Shown one piece after another: positions 1 to 6,050 of a DNA stretch of 27,304 bases. Source of the DNA: a virus; the IMG/VR virus record IMGVR_UViG_3300009180_002325, positions 1-27,304 of that record; one strand, written 5' to 3'. Made by a program: the position numbers and the translations under genes. The notes under the pieces were generated by a model that worked only from the letters and a program-made list of their open reading frames with translations, was not told the DNA's origin and made no database searches. Every line of letters begins with the position of its first letter. Position 1 is the stretch's first letter.

Positions 1-37
1 AGTTACCCGCAGCGTTTACTTTTGATTTTGTTGCCAT
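1..37 (-). CDS. Partial small phage protein (N-terminus only)
   Basis: An ATG at 37-35 on the minus strand opens a frame that reads MATKSKVNAAGN and runs off the left edge. A good ribosome site (AGGAAA, about 8 nt upstream) precedes it, directly after the terminase small subunit gene. From memory, short basic phage proteins beginning this way (TKSKVNAAGNYTKP-type) occur next to terminase genes in many environmental phages. Their function is unknown. Only 12 residues are visible, so the family assignment is tentative, but the start and its position in the operon are convincing. Confidence 0.55.
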   Translation of the reverse strand, partial: MATKSKVNAAGN

Positions 38-48
38 AATGAATTTTC

Positions 49-549
49 CTAACCGTTGGTTCTTGCAGGGCCACTAATCTGACTCAATCCAGTCGGGGTT
101 ATGTCAATCATGTTCAGGTCTTCTTGCTTTGACTTCAAAGCAATCAACTTCATCAGTTGATCGTCAGTCATGCGCGTCACATCCATCTTGTGGGTGACTT
201 GAACAGTTTCCTGCAACACACCCATAAGCTGCGCCTGTAACTTCTTAGCCGCAATGGCTGGCGTGTAGTCTTTATCAATCATGGCTGACTGATGGATCGC
301 ATCCAGATCAGAGATGATGCTTTCTCGCGTAATGTCTACAGACGCTGGCTTCCTAGCCTTGGACTCTTTTGCGACCTTAATGGCTTCTTGAATATCGCAG
401 CGGTCCAGCAGGTATTCCGCAACCGTGCGGTCGTCGTAACCGTTAATGATGAAGCCAGCCCGTTTACACGCATCCAAGCCGTCGCCTGTCTGTAGGTAGA
501 CTTTTACAAATATGGCGTCTCGTTCAACATCTGGCGGAATATTCAGCAT
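49..549 (-). CDS. terS: Phage terminase small subunit-like protein
   Basis: Predicted DNA-recognition subunit of the packaging motor, which would bind the packaging site and hand DNA to the large terminase. The 166-residue protein has the usual size and layout. Residues 8-60 look like the N-terminal helix-turn-helix (a V/A-x-x-Y-L-Q-T-G-D element followed by a DRTVAEYL stretch). Residues 70-115 form the long helical oligomerisation segment containing DAIHQSAM and AAKKLQAQLMG. The last part, with MTDDQLMKLIALKSK, resembles the short C-terminal motif of many small terminases. The ATG at 549 follows AGGAAAG. The gene is near the 3' end of the leftward operon, and the large subunit would be expected just beyond the left edge. 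No large subunit is in the window, so this assignment rests on the protein pattern. Confidence 0.75.
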   Translation of the reverse strand: MLNIPPDVERDAIFVKVYLQTGDGLDACKRAGFIINGYDDRTVAEYLLDRCDIQEAIKVAKESKARKPASVDITRESIISDLDAIHQSAMIDKDYTPAIAAKKLQAQLMGVLQETVQVTHKMDVTRMTDDQLMKLIALKSKQEDLNMIDITPTGLSQISGPARTNG

Positions 550-567
550 CTTGCTTTCCTAAAGGGT

Positions 568-640
568 GCGACCGAGAAGCAGAACGGTGGGGACCAGCAC
601 CTTCTCGGTCGCTTCAGCGTGCAGGGGAATGTACGCTGAA
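568..640. repeat. Two tandem inverted repeats (hairpins) upstream of terS
   Basis: The gene-free gap 550-640 holds two perfect inverted repeats back to back. The first has 12-bp arms (GCGACCGAGAAG at 568-579 and its complement at 601-612) around a 21-nt loop. The second has 8-bp arms (TTCAGCGT at 613-620 and ACGCTGAA at 633-640) around a 12-nt loop. Neither is followed by a T-run on either strand, so they do not look like ordinary intrinsic terminators. Lying just before the terminase small subunit gene, they could be RNA processing/attenuation structures or a terminase recognition (pac/cos) element. Confidence 0.7.
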
Positions 641-883
641 TTACGTGCTTCCATGACAAATGTAATTATTGTGTCTCCAAGAGACGATCATCGCAATCCG
701 GCGTGCGTGAGCTTTGCAAACATTCCATTCTGAAACTGTGTCGTGGTCATCTTCGTCTCCAAACAAGAACTCGTAATTTGGATAGAACTCAATGCAGCAG
801 ACAACATTCCCAACCGTGTTGTAGCCAACAAGAAGGCCGTCTGGAATCGCGTCGTTAATATGAATTGTTGGGATTAGAAACAT
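641..883 (-). CDS. Hypothetical protein
   Basis: An 80-residue protein of unknown family, beginning MFLIPTIHINDAIPDG. The first half is hydrophobic and beta-rich (DGLLVGYNTVGNVVCCIEF). The second half is acidic and then basic (GDEDDHDTVSEW, KAHARRIAMIVSWRH). I chose the ATG at 883. A longer reading would need a TTG at 904. The frame overlaps the end of the upstream ribbon-helix-helix gene by 29 bp, as is common in this operon. No motif indicates a function. Confidence 0.55.
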   Translation of the reverse strand: MFLIPTIHINDAIPDGLLVGYNTVGNVVCCIEFYPNYEFLFGDEDDHDTVSEWNVCKAHARRIAMIVSWRHNNYICHGST

Positions 884-1040
884 TTTTAACTTTTTCTTTC
901 TCAACAGTTAAAAAACGCCTAATTGCAAGCTCAACTACTTCCTTCTTGTGCATACAAGCATTATCACAAAATTTCTCTAATTCGTCAATTAAGTCCACGG
1001 GAACTCTGGCGTTTAGCTGAGTCAGTCTATCTTGCATCAT
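855..1040 (-). CDS. Small ribbon-helix-helix (CopG/Arc-type) protein
   Basis: About 61 residues. The core has the RHH pattern: a beta strand (QLNARVPVDL), helix A (IDELEKFCDNACM), then a turn and helix B (HKKEVVELAIRRFL). It would dimerise and bind DNA through the strand, probably as a repressor or accessory regulator. Two adjacent ATGs (1040 and 1037) overlap the end of the NeuC-like gene by 11-14 bp, so translation is probably coupled. A conserved NARVP-type strand supports the call. The target is unknown. It is one of three RHH-type proteins in this window. Confidence 0.7.
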   Translation of the reverse strand: MMQDRLTQLNARVPVDLIDELEKFCDNACMHKKEVVELAIRRFLTVEKEKVKNVSNPNNSY

Positions 1041-1986
1041 CAAGCCATTCTTTAATCTTAACTGCAATCTTCTCTGACGCTCCGCCGCGATAAAATGGCT
1101 TCCACGGGTGTTTGTGTTCTAGGGCTTCCTCAATGTGGTTCATTGACGGATAAACAGACTTGGCCATCGGACGGCCCTTTTGCCGGTCGCCAATGTTAAT
1201 TGTCGGAACGCCAACCCAGGGTGCCTCAATAACGCCAGCCGAGGAGTTGCCGACAACTAGGGCAGCGTGCTGCATCTTCTCGACATATTCACGATGGCTC
1301 ATGCTGGTGACAATCTTGGCGCATAAACGCTGTTCGCAATAAGTCTTAATCAGTTCTTTAATCTCGTCCGAACCTGGGTCGTTGTTAACGCCGCAGAAAA
1401 GGATGTCGTACCCATCCTTGTAGTATTTATCCAAGGCTAGAAGCATACGTTCACATTGGGATATGCCGTAATCGGGCGAACGTGTCTCTGGGTGGTAGGT
1501 AACCAGTATCTCGTTCTTGTCGCGCTTTGCGCTATTGCCCTCAATGTTATCCAAGCCAGAAGCGCCAGTGACTTTAATGGTGTATGGGTGAATACCCATG
1601 TTCACCAGCTTCATGGCAAATTCATCTGTAGCCACAAGATGAAGCGCCGCCATATGACTGATGCTGTTACGCATGGAGTCATCAAACGCCCCAAGGGTCG
1701 TTTCACCCCCACCAAGATGGGCCACGGGTATACCAGCGAACATAGCCGCCATCGACGCCGCCAGCGTTTCATATCGGTCCCCCAACAGAACTACGAGTTT
1801 TGCGTCTTGAGATTTGAACGCAACGGTAAAGAAGATAACCGCCTGAGCGACGGCAACGGCTGGAGACATGCCATCCGAATTAAAGCGCGTTACAGAGCAT
1901 CCTGGCATCGCCTTGATTACGGATTCCAACGGCCCGTCTTCGGCGCGGGAGTTGCTGACAACGGTTACGCCATTAAAGTCAGTCAT
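1027..1986 (-). CDS. UDP/GDP-sugar hydrolysing 2-epimerase (NeuC/LegG-like)
   Basis: Predicted to remove the nucleotide from a 2,4-diacetamido sugar nucleotide with inversion at C2, giving the free ManNAc-like sugar used by NeuB-type synthases. The 319-residue GT-B-fold protein keeps the family blocks: SRAEDGPL near the N-terminus (the GTRADYG-like loop), LLGDRYETLAA (67-77), HLGGGETTLGAFDDSMR (90-106), VTGASGLDNI (139-148), VTYHPET, and GNSSAGVIEAPWVGVPTINIGDRQKGR near the end. The ATG at 1986 overlaps the acyltransferase gene by 8 bp. A longer frame to 2124 exists, but its extra residues are a shadow of the neighbouring gene. It is about 50-60 residues shorter than typical NeuC, with the loss at the N-terminus. 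With a dehydratase and aminotransferase next door, LegG (legionaminic route) fits better than NeuC (sialic acid). Confidence 0.87.
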   Translation of the reverse strand: MTDFNGVTVVSNSRAEDGPLESVIKAMPGCSVTRFNSDGMSPAVAVAQAVIFFTVAFKSQDAKLVVLLGDRYETLAASMAAMFAGIPVAHLGGGETTLGAFDDSMRNSISHMAALHLVATDEFAMKLVNMGIHPYTIKVTGASGLDNIEGNSAKRDKNEILVTYHPETRSPDYGISQCERMLLALDKYYKDGYDILFCGVNNDPGSDEIKELIKTYCEQRLCAKIVTSMSHREYVEKMQHAALVVGNSSAGVIEAPWVGVPTINIGDRQKGRPMAKSVYPSMNHIEEALEHKHPWKPFYRGGASEKIAVKIKEWLDDAR

Positions 1987-2527
1987 ATAACTCGTTCCCA
2001 ATCCAAGTCTCTCCATCTTCCATGTTGTCTGTGACAACCGCACAAGCGCCGATAATGCAGCCGTTACCAATCTTCTTACCGGGGAGAATAACGCTGTTGG
2101 CACCGACATGAGTTTCTTCACCAATAGTCACGCCGCCAAGAACCGTTGCCCCAGGAGCAATGTGGCAATGTGGGCCAATGACGCAGTCATGCTCAACAAT
2201 CGCGCCGGTATTGATAATCGTATTGTGCATGACCCTGGCATTTGGATTGATTACCGCCGTCGGCATGACTTGGCAGGTTGAATCAACTTCACCCAAAACA
2301 ACCGCAGTTGGATGGCAAACGCCAACCAATCTGCCGTCATATCTTTCAAATAACTTCCGGCGCGTTGATAACCCGCTATTGCCAATCTCTGGAACATTGC
2401 CAATTCCAATGCAGATAAACATTTTATCTGGCAAATCATCAGGCATAAAGAAGTCTGCCTGATCTTTTAATATGGCCTTGAGCATCCGGCCATGACCACC
2501 GTTACCGATGATTGCGATTTCTACCAT
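1979..2527 (-). CDS. NeuD/PglD/LegH-type sugar acyltransferase
   Basis: 182 residues with the two-part architecture of this family. Residues 1-25 are a small nucleotide-sugar-binding Rossmann segment (IAIIGNGGHGRMLKAIL). From about residue 70 on, hexapeptide repeats form a left-handed beta-helix that binds acetyl-CoA. His113, in VEHDC, matches the catalytic base of PglD (His125 there). LegH/PglD enzymes N-acetylate the 4-amino group made by the aminotransferase, and NeuD relatives O-acetylate sialic acid. The protein is slightly shorter than usual in the Rossmann part. The ATG at 2527 overlaps the SDR stop codon by 7 bp. In this cluster it is the best candidate for the N-acyl step, although the acyltransferase at 5547-6050 could also do it. 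Confidence 0.85.
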   Translation of the reverse strand: MVEIAIIGNGGHGRMLKAILKDQADFFMPDDLPDKMFICIGIGNVPEIGNSGLSTRRKLFERYDGRLVGVCHPTAVVLGEVDSTCQVMPTAVINPNARVMHNTIINTGAIVEHDCVIGPHCHIAPGATVLGGVTIGEETHVGANSVILPGKKIGNGCIIGACAVVTDNMEDGETWIGNELYD

Positions 2528-3120
2528 GCTGAATATCCTCCATCGACCATCAGCACTTGGCCGGTAATGTACCGAGCCGCATCGCTGCATAGAAACAGCA
2601 CCGGGCCTACAATGTCGTCTTCGGTAGCCATACGTCCAAGAGGGACTTTCGCTGCATACCTTCTGTTGAAGTTATCTGAATGGCCCCTGAAAATTCCGCC
2701 GGGACAGATACAGTTACTCCGCACCGGAGCGAGATTTGTCGATTGCCATTTGGTAAGAGCGACCATTGCTCCTTTGGACGCCGCGTACCACGCGGGGGTG
2801 GGCGGGACTTCGGTTCCTTCGTAGAGATTTGGGTCATTGCCTAATACTCCATAGATGGAACCAATGTTGACGATGCAGGATTTAGCCCGACTGGCTAGTT
2901 CATGGTGCGCTTCCCATGTGCGGCATTTAGCGTTGCAGATAACGATGTCTACTGGAGATAGAAAATCAAACATACCTGGGTTGTCTAAATCAATTTCAAT
3001 ATCTGGATCGGTAATTGGCAGGTCTAAACCAATAACCCTATCCCCCTGCGCGACAAACGCCGCACGCAGCGCCTTGCCGAGATGCCCTTCCGAGCCGGTG
3101 ATTAGTACCTTACGCCCCAC
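2521..3120 (-). CDS. Short-chain dehydrogenase/reductase, shortened (PtmA-like)
   Basis: NAD(P)-dependent oxidoreductase of the SDR superfamily, 199 residues. Visible motifs are the cofactor loop TGSEGHLGKAL (8-18), the acidic turn DLP after beta-2, NIGSIYG with the catalytic Ser88, the catalytic YAASK (Tyr112-Lys116), CPGGI, and the C-terminal ITGQVLMVDGGYSAW. Only about 25 residues separate the NAKC strand (the usual NNAG) from the catalytic Ser. Normally there are about 50, so the helix carrying the structural Asn appears to be missing. SDRs of this kind (PtmA) lie in legionaminic clusters, but their exact step is less certain than the core six. The start overlaps the dehydratase gene by 11 bp. 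Confidence 0.83.
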   Translation of the reverse strand: MGRKVLITGSEGHLGKALRAAFVAQGDRVIGLDLPITDPDIEIDLDNPGMFDFLSPVDIVICNAKCRTWEAHHELASRAKSCIVNIGSIYGVLGNDPNLYEGTEVPPTPAWYAASKGAMVALTKWQSTNLAPVRSNCICPGGIFRGHSDNFNRRYAAKVPLGRMATEDDIVGPVLFLCSDAARYITGQVLMVDGGYSAW

Positions 3121-4018
3121 TTGAAACCCTCCAGATACCGTCCATGCCGGACGGGTTTACGACTTCAGTATTGTAGAACAACTCTTCAGTCAGCCTCTCG
3201 CCGGGGCGTAATCCGGTGACTTCAATCTTAATTTCTTCGTCTGGCATTTTGCCGGACAGACGGATCATGTCCCGCGCTAGGTCCATAATCTTCACAGGCT
3301 GGCCCATGTCCAAAACGTAAGTGGCTGGCTCCCCCGTTGCGGCTTGCAGCACCAACTCAACCGCCTCATCAATCGACATGAAGTACCGCTCCATGTCCTC
3401 ATGCGTGACCGTAAGCGGCCCGCCTTTAATAAGCTGACGCTCAAATAAAGGTACGACCGAGCCAGAAGAACCCAGGACATTCCCGAAGCGGACGACGGTG
3501 CGGTTTTTGCAGATAATTTCCGCAGTGCGTTTTGTCTCGCCCATGAAGCTGCTGGGGTTGACGGCCTTGTCGGTTGATATAAGAACCAGACGGTAGACAA
3601 AATTCTGGTCACAGGCCGTCGCTACATTGGCAGTGCCAACCACGTTGGTTTTCAAAGCCTCGCCTCTATTATGCTCAACCAGCGGTACGTGCTTCATCGC
3701 AGCGGCATGAAACACAACCTGCTCCAGATTGCTACGCATGAATGTATTCACAGAATCACTATCCCGAATGTCGGCATAAACCGCCTTGGCGGTGGGGATT
3801 TGCTCAGATATTGAATACAGATTGAACTCGCAGTTATCGACCAGCACCAACTCACGCGGCTTGTATTGATTGATCTGCCGCGCCAGTTCGGACCCGATAG
3901 ACCCACCCGCGCCGGTCACAACGATGCGCTTTCCGTCTAGCATCTGGCTCACGGCAGTCCGGTCCCTGACAACAGAACGGCGCGGAAGCAAATCGTTTAG
4001 ATTAATCGGGCGAGTCAT
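3110..4018 (-). CDS. NDP-HexNAc 4,6-dehydratase (soluble LegB/PglF/CapD type)
   Basis: Predicted to convert a UDP- or GDP-linked GlcNAc to the 4-keto-6-deoxy intermediate, the first committed step of this pathway. The 302-residue extended-SDR protein has VTGAGGSIGSELARQI (34-49, NAD binding), YADIRD, HAAAMKHVPLVE (104-115), STDKAVNP with the Thr149-Asp150-Lys151 catalytic triad typical of PglF-type retaining dehydratases, GETKR (160-164), VRFGNVLGSSGSVVPLF, and GLRPGERLTEELF near the end. The N-terminal INLNDLLPRRSVV resembles the linker between the membrane half and the catalytic half of large PglF/CapD enzymes. The gene therefore looks like the catalytic domain without its four-helix membrane part. 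It shares an ATGA junction with the NeuB-like gene. Confidence 0.9.
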   Translation of the reverse strand: MTRPINLNDLLPRRSVVRDRTAVSQMLDGKRIVVTGAGGSIGSELARQINQYKPRELVLVDNCEFNLYSISEQIPTAKAVYADIRDSDSVNTFMRSNLEQVVFHAAAMKHVPLVEHNRGEALKTNVVGTANVATACDQNFVYRLVLISTDKAVNPSSFMGETKRTAEIICKNRTVVRFGNVLGSSGSVVPLFERQLIKGGPLTVTHEDMERYFMSIDEAVELVLQAATGEPATYVLDMGQPVKIMDLARDMIRLSGKMPDEEIKIEVTGLRPGERLTEELFYNTEVVNPSGMDGIWRVSSGA

Positions 4019-4707
4019 ATCTGGCGTATCTCCGCGACCATCTGCTTCAACTCATCTGGCTCGATGCTGCAAATCTGATCGGGTCCGGCCAATCTGCGGT
4101 CTAGGGTGAAGTGCTTCTCAATCACCACCGCGCCAGAGGCAGCAGCAATGACAGACGCCGCAATGCCCTGCGTGTGGTCTGAGAAACCAGCGTTCAAAAA
4201 CAACTCTTTAAGTTTTGCAAGTTTGCGGAAATCAATTTTATGAAACGGCGTCGGGTATTGCGAAACGCAGTACAGCGCCGTGTCTACAAAATTAGTGCTG
4301 GTAAGAAAATCCGCTTCATCAATCATGCCGTTGCTGATGATGAGCGGCAAGTCTGTGGCTCTGGCGTAATCAACAAACGCCTTGTCTTTGACTTTGCCAG
4401 ATGAAATCTTCAGACGTTTAACGCCAAGCCAAACAAGGAAGTCCACCCACTCCGTGCTGAACGGCGTGGACATAAACTCAATGCCGCACTTGTCAGCCTT
4501 TATTTTCAGCTTGTTGTGATCGTCTTTAGAAAGCTCAACGCCTTTCAGAAAGGCGGTCAGTTTTTCGTCGTAGCCGAGCTTGTCAGCCGTGAAGGACTGG
4601 AACTTAATAACATTAGCTCCCGCGTCTGCCGCAGCTTCCACCATCTTCAGGGCGCGGTCTAACGAGCCGCAGTGATTGATCCCGGCTTCTGCGATGACAG
4701 TAATCAC
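4015..4707 (-). CDS. NeuB/LegI-type nonulosonic acid synthase lacking the SAF domain
   Basis: Predicted to condense PEP with a six-carbon amino sugar to make a nine-carbon nonulosonic acid. The 230 residues form only the TIM barrel: AEAGINHCGS (6-15), VIKFQSFTADKL (33-44), MSTPFS (79-84), KISSG (100-104), CVSQYPTP (147-154), GFSDHT (174-179), and VIEKHFTLDR (195-204). His178 and His199 have the same 21-residue spacing as the two manganese-binding histidines of meningococcal NeuB (His215 and His236). The frame stops at about the end of the barrel. The C-terminal antifreeze-like (SAF) domain, which makes the family about 340-350 residues and supplies an arginine to the partner's active site, is absent. 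The ATG overlaps the CMP-transferase stop (ATGA). Confidence 0.9.
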   Translation of the reverse strand: MITVIAEAGINHCGSLDRALKMVEAAADAGANVIKFQSFTADKLGYDEKLTAFLKGVELSKDDHNKLKIKADKCGIEFMSTPFSTEWVDFLVWLGVKRLKISSGKVKDKAFVDYARATDLPLIISNGMIDEADFLTSTNFVDTALYCVSQYPTPFHKIDFRKLAKLKELFLNAGFSDHTQGIAASVIAAASGAVVIEKHFTLDRRLAGPDQICSIEPDELKQMVAEIRQI

Positions 4708-5405
4708 GAAACGTACCCCTTGCTATAAGCATACTCAGCCATCTCAAGATCGTGCATAGAGTCAATCTCAATGCTCCTCCAGCGGTCCATCAACAGCCCG
4801 TAGTTCCTCGCCCCGCCGTAGATGCTGCCGGTTTTCTTAAACATCTCAGTATCAAATACGTATAACGCGCCGTTCATAGTCCACTCTTGCCTTAGGTCTT
4901 GACGGCGCAGATTGCGGCCAACGCGGTCCATCTTCACCATGATGGGCGTTACGAAGTCATCGTCAGGCTGCTCCGCAACAAAAGTCGTGTGCGGTTCTGT
5001 GTGCTTCATGCCAACAATCAAATGCGCGTCTTTGGCTTGCTTCATGGTCAGGGCGGTTACCAGATGCTCCGGCGTTGTAAACGGGGCGCTGGGTTCCAGC
5101 AGCACAACCGTATCGTGATATGTGTCCAACTCAACCAACGCATGTTTAATCACATCTGCGCTTGAAGCCGTGTCCGTCGCTAATTCCGCAGGTCGTGTAA
5201 ACGGCACTTCAACGTGGTTGAGGCGGGCTTCCTTTTGAATGAGCGGGCAATCGGTAGAGATTACCAGCCGGTCGTCTTTGGTGATGACTTGCTTGGCAGC
5301 GTTAGCCTTCCAGGCAATCAGCGACATACCGCCAATCTTCCGCAGGTTCTTTCCCGGTACGCCCTTTGAGCCACCGCGTGCCGTGATGAGATATAGAACG
5401 CTCAT
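4704..5405 (-). CDS. CMP-nonulosonic acid synthetase (NeuA/LegF-type)
   Basis: Cytidylyltransferase that activates the nine-carbon sugar as CMP-sugar, the donor for glycosyltransferases. The 233-residue protein starts with the nucleotide-binding ITARGGSKGVPGKNLRKIGG (7-26), followed by VISTDCPLI, TDTASSADVIKHAL and LLEPSAPFTTPEHL, all typical of the NeuA/NeuN/PseF/LegF group. LEPSAPF stands where most members have LQPTSPL. The length is normal for the catalytic domain alone, with no extra hydrolase domain. The start overlaps the small RHH gene (AAATGAG), and the stop overlaps neuB (ATGA), so the three are probably translated together. Substrate choice (Leg, Neu5Ac or Pse) cannot be read from the sequence. 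The neighbours favour a legionaminic-type sugar. Confidence 0.9.
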   Translation of the reverse strand: MSVLYLITARGGSKGVPGKNLRKIGGMSLIAWKANAAKQVITKDDRLVISTDCPLIQKEARLNHVEVPFTRPAELATDTASSADVIKHALVELDTYHDTVVLLEPSAPFTTPEHLVTALTMKQAKDAHLIVGMKHTEPHTTFVAEQPDDDFVTPIMVKMDRVGRNLRRQDLRQEWTMNGALYVFDTEMFKKTGSIYGGARNYGLLMDRWRSIEIDSMHDLEMAEYAYSKGYVS

Positions 5406-5554
5406 TTCTTGTCTTTCTCGCGGTCTAGCTTCTCAATGCACGCTTCGTTAATGAACCAACTGCGTTCGTATGGGGTGGCAACTTCATCAATACGCTTCAG
5501 TAAGTCAGGCGTAATGGTGATGTTAATTCGTAGTTTCTTTACGTGTTTAGCCAT
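5402..5554 (-). CDS. Micro-gene: 50-residue ribbon-helix-helix protein
   Basis: A 50-codon gene that fits exactly between the acyltransferase (8-bp overlap at its start) and the CMP-transferase (TGA inside the next ATGA). The product starts MAKHVKKLRINITITPDLL and continues with a second helix around ERSWFINEACIEKL. That is the strand-helix-helix pattern of RHH/MetJ-Arc proteins (basic strand KLRINITI, then helix DLLKRIDEV, then helix B). Both junctions match the coupling seen elsewhere in the operon, which supports a real gene. It is probably a DNA-binding dimer. Its target is unknown, and autoregulation of the operon or binding of one of the repeated motifs are possibilities only. Confidence 0.75.
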   Translation of the reverse strand: MAKHVKKLRINITITPDLLKRIDEVATPYERSWFINEACIEKLDREKDKK

Positions 5555-6050
5555 GCTTCACCTTAAAGATGTCCTTGATGACGGATCGTTTCGTTGGCTT
5601 CCAGCTACAAACGGAACGGGTCTTGTGATCCGATTTTTCTTGTGCTTCTAAGAACGGGAACACCACAGAGTTGTCCGGTATATCGACGTTCTGCACCACC
5701 GTATTGGCGGTGATGAATACGTTGTTGCCGATCTTGGTATTGCCCAACACCTTAGCGCCGGGGAACAACACAACGCCCTTACCAAGTACGGGCCGGTTGC
5801 CGTCAATGTCAGACCCAACGCCCACGTTCTGATAGACGCACAGATAGTCGCCATACGTAGCGCGTCCCAGAACCGTGCCAACGGGATGCACCAGCATCAC
5901 GTTCTTAGGCAGCACGACTTCGTAATAAAGCTCACAGCCGTGTTCGGTGCGAACACGCTGGTAGTACTTCTCAGCCATTTTAAGATCGTTGTCCTTCCAC
6001 ATATTGTGGGCGACACGGTAAAGCTGAAGGCATTGGTCGTCTAAGCGCAT
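5547..6050 (-). CDS. Serine-acetyltransferase-like hexapeptide acyltransferase
   Basis: 167 residues. A short helical N-terminus (1-38, LQLYRVAHNMWKDNDLKMAEKY) is followed by a left-handed beta-helix with hexapeptide repeats: VHPVGTVLGRATYGDYLCVYQ, VGVGSDIDGNRPVLGKGVVLFPGAKVLGNTKIGNNVFITANTVV. VHPVGTVLG and the LGKGVVLFPGAKVLGN block resemble the CysE/SerA-type fold, with the usual catalytic His in the first coil. In a nonulosonate cluster this could acylate the 4-amino group or add an O-acetyl or other acyl group to the finished sugar. The cluster has two acyltransferases, so two acyl groups may be fitted. The start overlaps the aminotransferase stop by 10 bp. Confidence 0.75.
   Translation of the reverse strand: MRLDDQCLQLYRVAHNMWKDNDLKMAEKYYQRVRTEHGCELYYEVVLPKNVMLVHPVGTVLGRATYGDYLCVYQNVGVGSDIDGNRPVLGKGVVLFPGAKVLGNTKIGNNVFITANTVVQNVDIPDNSVVFPFLEAQEKSDHKTRSVCSWKPTKRSVIKDIFKVKHG

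Noticed and set aside
1987-2124. N-terminal extension of the NeuC-like protein
   Set aside because: The 46 extra residues are out of frame within the acyltransferase gene and unlike the family. ATG at 1986 gives the normal overlap and start.
4075-4090. GPDQ in NeuB instead of the frequent GPDH, considered as a lost metal ligand
   Set aside because: The metal-binding histidines by spacing are in SDHT and EKHFT (residues 178 and 199), both kept. The GPD-x position varies in active family members, so no loss is inferred.
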